Origin: an uncultured Aquimonas sp. | GTDB taxonomy: Bacteria; Pseudomonadota; Gammaproteobacteria; Xanthomonadales; Xanthomonadaceae | DNA length: 7,968 nt | Assembly: GCA_946481615.1 (NCBI GenBank) | Contig: CAMLOR010000156.1 | Span: 1 to 7,968 of the forward strand | Direction of reading: 5' to 3' | The notes under the pieces: generated by a model | Seen by the model: the letters and a program-made list of their open reading frames with translations, nothing else | Databases searched by the model: none | Told to the model about the DNA's origin: nothing | Made by a program: the position numbers and the translations under genes | In this document: one piece after another, positions 1 to 6,809 of the stretch | Layout: the number at the start of each line of letters is the position of its first letter | Position numbering within the stretch: position 1 is the first letter of the stretch

Positions 1-458
1 AGCCGCGCCAGCGCCAGGCGCTTGCGCTGGCCGGCGGAAAGCTGGCGCGCGGGCGTGTCTTCGTAACCGGCCAGTCCGACGGCGGCGAGGGCGGGCGTGG
101 CGCTGATGCCGGGCCTGCAGCCGAACAGGCCGATCGCGAAGCGCAGGTTCTCCTCCGCGGTCAGCTCGCCCTTGTGGCCCAGCAGATGGCCGAGCAGCGA
201 CGTGGCACGCGCGACGCGCTCGCGCGTGGCGGGCTCGCCATCCAGCAGCACCGTGCCTTCGCTGCCGTCGAGCAGCCCGGCCAGCACGCGCAGCAGCGTG
301 GTCTTGCCGCTGCCGTTGCCGCCGTGCACGAGCAGGGCTTCGCCGCCGTGCACGTGCAGGTCGAGCGGGCCGAACACGGTCTCGTCGTTGCGCGCGAAGC
401 GCAGGCCGTGCGCTCGCAGCAAGGGCACGGCGGAGGAAAGGTCGGGCACGGCGTTCAT
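1..458 (-). CDS. ccmA: Cytochrome c biogenesis heme exporter ATP-binding protein CcmA (partial, C-terminus off the window)
   Basis: ATPase subunit of the CcmAB heme export complex of system I cytochrome c maturation, acting on the cytoplasmic face of the inner membrane. The reverse strand reads 152 complete codons from MNAVPDLSS to QRKRLALARL at the window edge. Visible are a Walker A motif GGNGSGKT (residues 46-53), the CcmA-style stretch GHLLGHKGELTAEENLRF, and the ABC signature as LSAGQ (140-144). LSAGQ followed by QRKRLALARL is typical of CcmA rather than of generic ABC ATPases, which usually carry LSGGQ. Walker B and the C-terminal third lie outside the window; the family is usually about 200-215 residues. 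The start is uncertain: an in-frame ATG at 468-470 would add MRAP, and neither start has a convincing Shine-Dalgarno sequence. The gene is divergent from the protease gene. The rest of a ccm operon would be expected to the left, but this is not visible. Confidence 0.92.
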   Translation of the reverse strand, partial: MNAVPDLSSAVPLLRAHGLRFARNDETVFGPLDLHVHGGEALLVHGGNGSGKTTLLRVLAGLLDGSEGTVLLDGEPATRERVARATSLLGHLLGHKGELTAEENLRFAIGLFGCRPGISATPALAAVGLAGYEDTPARQLSAGQRKRLALAR

Positions 459-556
459 CGGCGCGCGCATGCTACCCGATGAACGCCGCGGCGCGCCGCA
501 AGATGAAGCCGTGGCTGCGCTCACAGGCGCGTCTCCCGGCCGCGCCTGCGCGCGGG

Positions 557-562
557 TACTAT
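557..562 (+). promoter_or_regulatory. Possible -10 box for the protease gene
   Basis: TACTAT matches the sigma-70 -10 consensus at four of six positions and lies about 36 nt before the protease start, in the only non-coding gap between the two divergent genes. No recognisable -35 hexamer is found 16-18 nt upstream, where the sequence is GC-rich, so this is a weak call. It could be an activator-dependent promoter or a chance match. Confidence 0.25.
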
Positions 563-588
563 GCACGGCTTCCCGAAATCCGTGATCC

Positions 589-592
589 GGAG
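589..592 (+). promoter_or_regulatory. Shine-Dalgarno for the protease gene
   Basis: GGAG lies five bases before the ATG at 598-600. This supports that start over the ATG at 561, which is in a different frame and has no good ribosome binding site. Confidence 0.7.
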
Positions 593-597
593 CCGTA

Positions 598-3500
598 ATG
601 CGCGCCACACCCCTCGCGTTCGCGATCGTCCTCACCCTGGCGGCCGGCAGCGGCCGGGCCGACAGCGGCCTGCCCGCGGTTTCCGCCAAGGCGCAGGCGC
701 GCAGCACCTGGATCGTCGAATTCGCCGAACCGCCGCTGGCCAGTTTCCGCGGCGACGCCGCCGGGCTGGATCCCAAGGTCCAGGGCCTGAAGGCGACCAG
801 CCCGGCCGCCACCGGCGCGCGCCGCCTCGATCTGGACAGCACCGCGAGCAAGGAATACCGCGACGTGCTGGCCGAGCTGCGCGCCGAACGCCTGGCGCGC
901 GCCGCCTCGAAGTTCGGGCGCGCGCTGCAGCCGGGCTTCGAATGGGACGTCACCACCCACGGCGTGACGCTCGAACTCACCGCGGACGAAGCCGCGCAGC
1001 TCGCGAAGATGCCGGGCGTGCGCCAGGTGCAGCCGGATTTCGTGCGCGAACTGGCCACCGATTCGGGCCCGCGCTGGATCAACGCCGACGACGTCTGGGC
1101 CGGCACCGCGGGCCTGCCGCCGAACAAGGGCGAGGGCGTGGTCGTGGGCCTGATCGATTCGGGCATCAACCGCACGCATCCCTCCTTCTCGGCCACCGGC
1201 CCGGTCGACGGTTACGTGCACCAGAACCCCAAGGCCCAGCTCTTCGGCCAGTGCGCGGTCGTCGCGACCGCCGGCAACTGCAACAACAAGCTGATCGGCA
1301 TCTACGATTTCTCCACCGGCAGCGAAAGCGAAGAACTCGACAACGGCGTCGACATCACCGGCCACGGCACGCACGTGGGCGCAACCGCCGCCGGCAACAC
1401 GCTCAACTTCACGCTCAGCGCCGGCACCACCTCGTCGGCGCGCCAGCTCTCGGGCGTGGCGCCGCACGCCAATCTCATCAGCTACAAGGCCTGCGAAGCG
1501 CGCGACGACGGTTCGACCTGCGTCGGCAGCTGGCTGGTGGCGGCCATCAACCAGGCCACCGCCGACGGCGTGGACGTCATCAACTATTCGATCGGCGGCA
1601 GCTCGCGCAATCCGTGGACCAGCAGCGATGCCATGGGCATGCTCGCCGCGCGCGAGGCCGGGATCGTGGTGGTGGTGGCGGCCGGCAACGAAGGCCCCGG
1701 CCCCGGCAGCATCACCGCGCCCGGCGACGCGCCCTGGGTGATCGGCGCGGCCAACGCCACGCACGACCGCACCATCGTCAACAAGCTGGCCGATCTCACC
1801 GGCGGCGCCACGCCCCCGCCGGGCGGCGGCACGCTGGCGGGTGCCGGCGACACCGTGGGCCTGGCGGCGCGCGCCATCGTGTTCGACCCGCAGTTCCCGA
1901 AGTGCTCGATCGGCGAGGCCCTCGACGAGGCCGCCAACGGCGCCAGCAGCCCGTGGCAGCCCGGCCGTTTCAACGGCGAGATCGTGGTGTGCGAGCGCGG
2001 CGTGCAGGCGCGCGTGGCCAAGAGCGCCAACGTGCGACTGGCGGGCGGCGGCGGCATGATCCTGGTCAACACCGCGGCCGAAGGCGAGAGCGTGGTCGCC
2101 GATCATCACAGCATTCCGGCCGTGCATCTGGGCTTCGCCGCCGGCCAGCAACTCCGGGCTTGGCTCGCAGGCGGCAGCGGCCACATGGGCCGCATCACCG
2201 GCGGCAGCGTCGAGAGCCTGCCGGGCAATGCCGACGTGCTGGATTCCACCAGCGGCCGCGGTCCGTCGCCGAGCGTGGCGGGGATCGTGAAGCCGGATCT
2301 CACGGCGCCGGGCAGCAACATCATCGCGGCTGCCGGCGACAACAACAATTTCATCGGCCGCAGCGGCACCTCGATGGCGACGCCGCATATTTCCGGCGCT
2401 GCTGCGCTGCTGATCGCGGCGAAGCCCACGTGGTCGCCTTCGCAGGTGGAATCGGCGCTGGTCACCACGGCGCGCGACTCCATCCGCAAGGAAGACGGCG
2501 TCACGCCGGCGACGGCGTTCGACGCCGGTACCGGCGCCACCGATGTGGCGAAAGCGCTCACCGCCGGCCTGTACTTCAACATCCCGGGCGCCGAGTTCCG
2601 CGCCGCCAATCCCGCGCAGGGCGGCACGCCGCGCAATCTCAACCGCGCCAGCATTGCGCACGAGAACTGCTTCGAGACCTGCAGCGCCTCCCGCCGCGTC
2701 ACCGATCTGATCGGCGGCGGCAGCTGGCGCGTCGAGTTCGATCTGCCGGCTGGCGCCGCGGCCACCGCCACGCCGTCCGAGTTCACGCTCGCGGCGGGCG
2801 TCTCGCAGCTGATCGGCTTCGATTTCGATCTGACCGATCCGCGTTTCGCCGGCACCTGGGTGGACGGCCGCGTGCGTTTCATCGCCGGCAACGGCACGGT
2901 GCAGAGCATTCCCGTCGCCCTGTTCGCATCGGCCGGCTCCTTGCCCGCCAGCATCGGCATCGGCGGCGCCGGCGAATCGGGTTTCGCCGACGTTGCGCTG
3001 TCCGGCCTCGTGGCCTTGCCGCAGGCGCGCTTCCTCACCACCGATCTGGCGGCGCCGGAAACGACTTCGCGCGTGCTGCGCCAGGACCCGTCGCGCGACA
3101 ATCCCTACGATTCCTTCGGCGATACCGAGGGCACCTTCTTCACGATGGTGACGGTGCCGGCCGACAGCGGCAGCGGTGCGAACTATCTGCTGCGCACCCG
3201 CATCATCCCGTCGAGCGCCTACGACATCGACCTGTTCGTGGGCATCGATCTCGACAACGACGGCCGGCCCGATGCCTCGGAGGAACTGTGCATCTCCGCC
3301 GGTCCCATCGACGACGAGGATTGCGAGTTGCAGGTGCTGCCGGAGGCGGCGCAGACGCGCTACTGGATCCTCGTCCAGAACTTCGATGCCGGCGTCCAGG
3401 GCGAATCCGACCCGGCCGCCAGCGACACCGTGGCGGTGGAATCGGTGCTCATCGACTTCGCCAGCGGCAGCGGCCAGGAACTCGTCGCCACCGGGCCGGG

Positions 3501-4752
3501 CCACACCGCATCGCGCGAACCCTTCACCGTGCGCCTGGCGTGGAACGATCCGACCCTGCTGCCGGGCGAGCGCCGCGAAGGTTTCCTGCGCATCAAGGCC
3601 AGCGATGCGTCCGTCGCCGAGCTGGGGCCGATCCCGGTCACCGTCACGCGCAGCACGCCGGGTGCGAACGCCCCCGCGCTGCTGGCGACGAATGGCACGC
3701 GGCACATGCGCCTGGCGGCGGGTGCCGCGCAGGATCGCTTGTATCTGGACGTGCCGGCCAACGCCGCCAGCCTGACGGTGTCGACCGCCGGCACCGGCGA
3801 GGTCGATCTCTACGTCGCGCGCGCCGACGCGCCGAGTTCGCCCGTGATCGCGCCGGCGCCGCCGCGCGGTGCGGCGCAGGCCACCTCGATCCATGCCGGC
3901 GCCACCGAAACGCTCACGCTGGCGGGCGAGGCGCTGGCCGCGGGCCGCTGGTACGTCACGCCGGTCAATGCCGGCACCGGTGTCGCCGAGTTCGATCTGA
4001 GCGTGGCCCTGTCGACCGCGCAGGCGCGGCCGCAGCCGAAGTACGGCGCCTGGTACAACCCGTCGCGCGGCGGTGCGGGCGCCTTCCTGTTCCCCGCCGG
4101 CAGCGCCTGGGGCCTGGCCTGGTACACCTATCTGCAGGACGGCACGCCCACCTGGTATCTGGGCGTGGGTCCGGCGCCGGGCGCGAACGACGGTGTGTGG
4201 CGCGTGAACCTCGAACGCTTCAACTGGGACGGCAGCAAGGCCACCGGCACCGTCGTGGGCCAGGTGCAGCTGCAGTTGATCGACGCCGACCACTTCACCT
4301 TCAGCTGGAATCTCGACGGCGAAAGCGGCAGCGAACCGATGGGCTGGATCGGCGATCCGGCCTGCGCGCCGCTGGGCGGTGCGCCCGCTCCGCTCACGGG
4401 GCTGTGGTATCACCCGGCGAAGTCGGGCTTCGGCTACAGCGTGATCGCCTCGCCGGGCCTGGAGAGCAACGGCGCGTATTTCTACGACGGCCAGGGCATC
4501 GCGCGCTGGGCGCTGGGCCAGGCCGCGCCCAGCGCCCCGTCGATGACCCTGCAGCAGCGCACCGCGGGCTTCTGCCCGCTGTGCGACAAGACCGTGCCCG
4601 TGGCCACCGACATCGGCACGCTCACGCGCAGCTACACCACGGCCGCCACCGGCACGATGGCGGTCGACCTGACGCTGCAGCCGCCGCTGGCGGGCACCTG
4701 GTCGGTGAACCTGCCGGTGCAGCGCATCTCGGACGCGCTGGTCTGCCCGTGA
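598..4752 (+). CDS. Secreted subtilisin-family (S8) serine protease, 1384 aa, with PA-type insert and two C-terminal repeat modules
   Basis: Exported endopeptidase precursor. The N-terminus (MRATPLAFAIVLTLAAGSGRA, probable cleavage after A21) is a Sec-type signal peptide. Residues about 36-150 look like an I9 propeptide, ending VRQVQPDFV. The catalytic domain spans about 175-650: Asp187 in LIDSGIN, His256 in GHGTHVGA, oxyanion Asn364 in AAGNEGP and Ser592 in SGTSMATPHISG, so the triad is complete. A PA-like insert (about 415-530, containing IVVCERG) precedes the serine, as in many large subtilases. After it come an fn3-like region (about 660-780), a PPC-like beta region with a calcium-loop motif (884-895), another beta domain and a second PPC-like domain (about 1037-1138). 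Last are two related modules starting near GAWYNP (1150) and GLWYHP (1268). Many cysteines suggest disulfides in the exported form. The motif GHGTHVGA differs from the usual HGTHVAG but keeps the histidine. The boundaries after residue 650 are judgement calls. The natural substrate is unknown; roles in nutrient acquisition or predation are only guesses. Confidence 0.95.
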   Translation: MRATPLAFAIVLTLAAGSGRADSGLPAVSAKAQARSTWIVEFAEPPLASFRGDAAGLDPKVQGLKATSPAATGARRLDLDSTASKEYRDVLAELRAERLARAASKFGRALQPGFEWDVTTHGVTLELTADEAAQLAKMPGVRQVQPDFVRELATDSGPRWINADDVWAGTAGLPPNKGEGVVVGLIDSGINRTHPSFSATGPVDGYVHQNPKAQLFGQCAVVATAGNCNNKLIGIYDFSTGSESEELDNGVDITGHGTHVGATAAGNTLNFTLSAGTTSSARQLSGVAPHANLISYKACEARDDGSTCVGSWLVAAINQATADGVDVINYSIGGSSRNPWTSSDAMGMLAAREAGIVVVVAAGNEGPGPGSITAPGDAPWVIGAANATHDRTIVNKLADLTGGATPPPGGGTLAGAGDTVGLAARAIVFDPQFPKCSIGEALDEAANGASSPWQPGRFNGEIVVCERGVQARVAKSANVRLAGGGGMILVNTAAEGESVVADHHSIPAVHLGFAAGQQLRAWLAGGSGHMGRITGGSVESLPGNADVLDSTSGRGPSPSVAGIVKPDLTAPGSNIIAAAGDNNNFIGRSGTSMATPHISGAAALLIAAKPTWSPSQVESALVTTARDSIRKEDGVTPATAFDAGTGATDVAKALTAGLYFNIPGAEFRAANPAQGGTPRNLNRASIAHENCFETCSASRRVTDLIGGGSWRVEFDLPAGAAATATPSEFTLAAGVSQLIGFDFDLTDPRFAGTWVDGRVRFIAGNGTVQSIPVALFASAGSLPASIGIGGAGESGFADVALSGLVALPQARFLTTDLAAPETTSRVLRQDPSRDNPYDSFGDTEGTFFTMVTVPADSGSGANYLLRTRIIPSSAYDIDLFVGIDLDNDGRPDASEELCISAGPIDDEDCELQVLPEAAQTRYWILVQNFDAGVQGESDPAASDTVAVESVLIDFASGSGQELVATGPGHTASREPFTVRLAWNDPTLLPGERREGFLRIKASDASVAELGPIPVTVTRSTPGANAPALLATNGTRHMRLAAGAAQDRLYLDVPANAASLTVSTAGTGEVDLYVARADAPSSPVIAPAPPRGAAQATSIHAGATETLTLAGEALAAGRWYVTPVNAGTGVAEFDLSVALSTAQARPQPKYGAWYNPSRGGAGAFLFPAGSAWGLAWYTYLQDGTPTWYLGVGPAPGANDGVWRVNLERFNWDGSKATGTVVGQVQLQLIDADHFTFSWNLDGESGSEPMGWIGDPACAPLGGAPAPLTGLWYHPAKSGFGYSVIASPGLESNGAYFYDGQGIARWALGQAAPSAPSMTLQQRTAGFCPLCDKTVPVATDIGTLTRSYTTAATGTMAVDLTLQPPLAGTWSVNLPVQRISDALVCP
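3247..3282 (+). other. EF-hand-like calcium-binding loop within the protease
   Basis: Residues 884-895 of the protease read DLDNDGRPDASE. Acidic residues occupy loop positions 1, 3, 5, 9 and 12, with glycine at 6, which is the canonical D-x-D-x-D-G-x-x-D-x-x-E pattern. Similar loops occur in dockerin and thrombospondin type 3 repeats of secreted proteins. It sits in a beta-rich PPC-like region far from the active site, so a structural, calcium-stabilising role is inferred. Confidence 0.6.
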
Positions 4753-5900
4753 CGTTCCCCGCCACCAAGCTGCCGAAGGTCGGCACCACGATCTTCACCG
4801 TGATGTCGCAGCTCGCCGCCGAACACAAGGCGGTGAACCTGGGGCAGGGTTTTCCCGATTTCGAGGTGCCGGAACTGCTGCAGGACGCCCTCGCGCGCGC
4901 CATGCGCGAGGGCAGGAACCAGTACGCGCCGATGACGGGCATCCCGGCGCTGCGCCAAGCCATCGCGGCCAAGACGCTGGCGCTCTACGGCGCGAAAGTC
5001 GATGCGGAAACCGACGTCACCGTCACCAGCGGCGCTACCGAGGCGCTGTTCGTCGCCATCCACGCCGTCGTGCGCGCGGGTGAGGAAGTGATCGTGCTCG
5101 ACCCCTGCTACGACAGCTACGAGCCCGCCATCGAACTGGCCGGCGCGCGCGCGGTGCACGTGCCGTTGTCGGCGCCCGATTTCCACGTCGACTGGCAGCG
5201 CGTACGCGACGCGGTGACGCCGCGCACGCGCATGATCCTGATCAACTCCCCGCACAATCCGACCGGAGCGGTGCTGTCGCGCGCCGATCTCGACGCGCTC
5301 GCTGCCATCGTGCGCGACACCGGCATCCTGGTGCTGTCCGACGAGGTCTACGAGCACATCATCTTCGACGGCGCGCAACACATGAGCGTGCTGCGCCACG
5401 AAGAACTGGCGCAGCGCAGCTTCGTGGTCAGTTCGTTCGGCAAGACTTATCACTGCACCGGCTGGAAGATCGGCTATTGCGTGGCGCCGCCGGCGCTTTC
5501 GGCCGAATTCCGCAAGGTGCACCAGTACGTCACCTTCTGCAGCTTCAATCCGGCGCAGTGGGCCTTCGCCGAGATGATCGAACGCCTGCCGCAGCACTAT
5601 CTCGAACTGCCGGCCTTCTACGAGGCCAAGCGCGACGGTTTCCGCGAACTGTTGAAGGACACGCGCTTCGTGCTGCCGCAGGTTTGCGGCGCGTATTTCC
5701 AGCTTGCGGATTATTCGGCGATCAGCGATCTGGACGATCTGGCCTTCGCGCGCTGGCTGACGCTCGAACACGGCGTCACGGGCATCCCGCTGTCGCCGTT
5801 CTACGAATCACCGCCGCCGGGGCAGCGCTTCATCCGCTTCTGTTTCGCCAAATCGGACGCCACCCAACAGGCGGCCGCCGAACGGCTCCGCATGGTGTGA
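4749..5900 (+). CDS. ybdL: Methionine/glutamine aminotransferase, class I fold-type I PLP enzyme (YbdL/MtnE-like), 383 aa
   Basis: PLP-dependent aminotransferase, probably transferring an amino group between methionine or glutamine and 2-oxo acids such as 2-oxo-4-methylthiobutyrate, in the cytoplasm. Class I hallmarks are in order: NLGQGFPDFEVP near the N-terminus, NSPHNPTGA with Asn170, DEVYEH with Asp198 and Tyr201, SFGKTYHCTGWKIGY with the Schiff-base lysine Lys232, and RFIRFCFAK with the carboxylate-binding Arg363. The SFGKTYHCTGWK signature and the length fit the YbdL/kynurenine aminotransferase (glutamine transaminase K) group. The GTG at 4749 is chosen because it gives the family's conserved N-terminal stretch KLPKVGTTIFTVMSQL and overlaps the protease stop as GTGA. 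The first in-frame ATG (4803) would remove this stretch. No good Shine-Dalgarno is visible, so translation probably depends on coupling to the protease gene. The reading frame stays open far upstream through the protease gene, but that part is an out-of-frame shadow. The omega-amidase downstream supports a glutamine-dependent role. Substrate preference is inferred. Confidence 0.9.
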   Translation: MTFPATKLPKVGTTIFTVMSQLAAEHKAVNLGQGFPDFEVPELLQDALARAMREGRNQYAPMTGIPALRQAIAAKTLALYGAKVDAETDVTVTSGATEALFVAIHAVVRAGEEVIVLDPCYDSYEPAIELAGARAVHVPLSAPDFHVDWQRVRDAVTPRTRMILINSPHNPTGAVLSRADLDALAAIVRDTGILVLSDEVYEHIIFDGAQHMSVLRHEELAQRSFVVSSFGKTYHCTGWKIGYCVAPPALSAEFRKVHQYVTFCSFNPAQWAFAEMIERLPQHYLELPAFYEAKRDGFRELLKDTRFVLPQVCGAYFQLADYSAISDLDDLAFARWLTLEHGVTGIPLSPFYESPPPGQRFIRFCFAKSDATQQAAAERLRMV

Positions 5901-5902
5901 CG

Positions 5903-6700
5903 ATGGAAGACCTGCGCATCAGTCTGGTGCAGTTGTCCACGATCTGGCACGACGCCGCCGGCAACCGCGATCTCTACGGCGAGGCCGTGCGTTCGCAGAA
6001 AGGCCAGACCGATCTGTTCGTGTTGCCCGAGACCTTCACCAGCGGTTTCTCGAACGAGGCCATCGGCAGCGCGGAAACCATGGATGGCCCCAGCGTGGCG
6101 TGGCTGCGCGCGCTGGCGCAGGAAGCGAAGGCGACCATCACCGGCTCGATGGTGATCCGCGAGGGCGACAAGGTCTTCAATCGGTTGATGTGGGCGCGCC
6201 CGGACGGCTCGCTCGCCACCTACGACAAGCGCCATCTGTTCCGCATGGCGAACGAGCATCAGCGCTACGCCGGCGGCGAGCGCAAACTGTTCGTCGAACT
6301 TAAGGGCTGGCGGATCTGTCCGCTGGTCTGCTACGACCTGCGCTTCCCGGTGTGGAGCCGCAACCGCTTCGGCGCGGAGGCGAAAAACCGCTTCGACTAC
6401 GACCTGCTGATCTACGTGGCCAACTGGCCCAGCGCCCGCCGCCACGCCTGGAGCACGCTGCTCAAGGCGCGCGCGATGGAGAACCTGGCGTGCGTGGTGG
6501 GCGTGAACCGGGTCGGCGTGGACGGCAACGAGCTGCAGTATTCGGGCGACAGCGCGGTGCTCGATGCCCTGGGCCAACCCTTGGTCGAGCTCGGTGCCAC
6601 GGCGCAGGTGGTGACCGCGTGGCTGCCGGCCGCGGGGCTTCAGGCCCATCGCGAACGCTTCCCTGCCCAGCTCGATGCCGATGCCTTCGAACTGCGATGA
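5903..6700 (+). CDS. yafV: Omega-amidase, nitrilase superfamily (YafV/Nit2-like), 265 aa
   Basis: Carbon-nitrogen hydrolase expected to cleave the terminal amide of 2-oxoglutaramate (or 2-oxosuccinamate) to the 2-oxo acid and ammonia, in the cytoplasm. The nitrilase catalytic triad is complete: Glu43 in LPETFTSGF, Lys109 in YDKRHLF and Cys143 in LVCYDLRFPVW. Phrases such as FSNEA, FRMANEHQRY and YVANWPSARRHAW are typical of the YafV branch, and the length is close to that family's norm. The ATG lies 2 nt after the aminotransferase stop, so the two are almost certainly co-transcribed and coupled. The pairing fits the known glutamine transaminase-omega-amidase (glutaminase II) route, in which removal of 2-oxoglutaramate pulls the transamination toward methionine. 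A different small amide substrate cannot be excluded from sequence alone. Confidence 0.92.
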   Translation: MEDLRISLVQLSTIWHDAAGNRDLYGEAVRSQKGQTDLFVLPETFTSGFSNEAIGSAETMDGPSVAWLRALAQEAKATITGSMVIREGDKVFNRLMWARPDGSLATYDKRHLFRMANEHQRYAGGERKLFVELKGWRICPLVCYDLRFPVWSRNRFGAEAKNRFDYDLLIYVANWPSARRHAWSTLLKARAMENLACVVGVNRVGVDGNELQYSGDSAVLDALGQPLVELGATAQVVTAWLPAAGLQAHRERFPAQLDADAFELR

Positions 6701-6762
6701 CCGGAAATTCCCCCACTTTGCGTATTGCGGCTTACTGTCCCGGCAGCGGGGCGGAACTTCGC

Positions 6763-6768
6763 TAGAAT
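6763..6768 (+). promoter_or_regulatory. Probable -10 box for the CsgG-family gene
   Basis: TAGAAT matches the sigma-70 -10 consensus at five of six positions and sits 41 nt before the start codon in the 109-bp gap after the omega-amidase. The corresponding -35 region (about 6740-6745) is not convincing. A GGAACTT heptamer at 6753-6759 resembles a sigma-E-type -35 element, but no matching -10 (TCTGA-like) follows at the right distance, so sigma-70 is preferred. Confidence 0.45.
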
Positions 6769-6775
6769 GCAGTCG

Positions 6776-6792
6776 CCCGCTCGCGCAGCGGG
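6776..6792 (+). promoter_or_regulatory. Leader hairpin before the CsgG-family gene
   Basis: CCCGCT (6776-6781) and AGCGGG (6787-6792) form a perfect 6-bp stem with a 5-nt loop, ending 7 nt before the GGAG ribosome binding site. If transcription starts about 7 nt after the TAGAAT box, this hairpin would form the 5' end of the mRNA, a position that can protect a transcript. It lacks a T tract, so it is not a terminator. Confidence 0.35.
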
Positions 6793-6799
6793 ATTTTCC

Positions 6800-6803
6800 G
6801 GAG
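6800..6803 (+). promoter_or_regulatory. Shine-Dalgarno that fixes the CsgG-family start
   Basis: GGAG lies six bases before the ATG at 6810-6812 and immediately precedes a signal-peptide coding stretch. This decides against the in-frame ATG at 6675, which lies inside the omega-amidase gene and would add 45 residues of non-family sequence. Confidence 0.75.
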
Positions 6804-6809
6804 AGAGAC

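Larger units (their letters stand above)
6701..6801. repeat. Imperfect inverted repeat spanning the CsgG-gene promoter region
   Basis: CCGGAAATTCCC at 6701-6712 is complementary at 11 of 12 positions to GGGATTTTCCGG at 6790-6801. The left arm directly follows the omega-amidase stop codon; the right arm overlaps the first two bases of the GGAG ribosome binding site of the next gene. It could be an operator pair, or an RNA stem present only in transcripts reading through from the upstream operon. It could also be coincidence. Confidence 0.4.

Noticed and set aside
97..585. Plus-strand open frames over ccmA
   Set aside because: They are antisense shadows; the minus strand carries Walker A and the ABC signature of CcmA.
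559..4413. A 1284-codon open frame on the minus strand, antisense to the protease gene
   Set aside because: It is a shadow frame caused by high GC at third codon positions. The translation is a low-complexity R/A/G/H-rich string with no domain, signal peptide or ribosome binding site, while the plus strand has a complete subtilase.
561..4748. The open frame upstream of, and in frame with, the aminotransferase, suggesting a giant 1779-aa fusion protein
   Set aside because: Before position 4749 the translation is arginine- and glycine-rich shadow sequence of the protease gene. The family N-terminus begins at the GTG at 4749.
4803..4805. ATG as alternative start of the aminotransferase
   Set aside because: It would remove the conserved N-terminal segment KLPKVGTTIFTV and leave a gap after the protease stop.
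6675..6809. Upstream in-frame ATG for the CsgG-family gene
   Set aside because: It lies inside the omega-amidase gene, adds 45 residues unlike the family and would bury the signal peptide; the ATG at 6810 has a good ribosome binding site.
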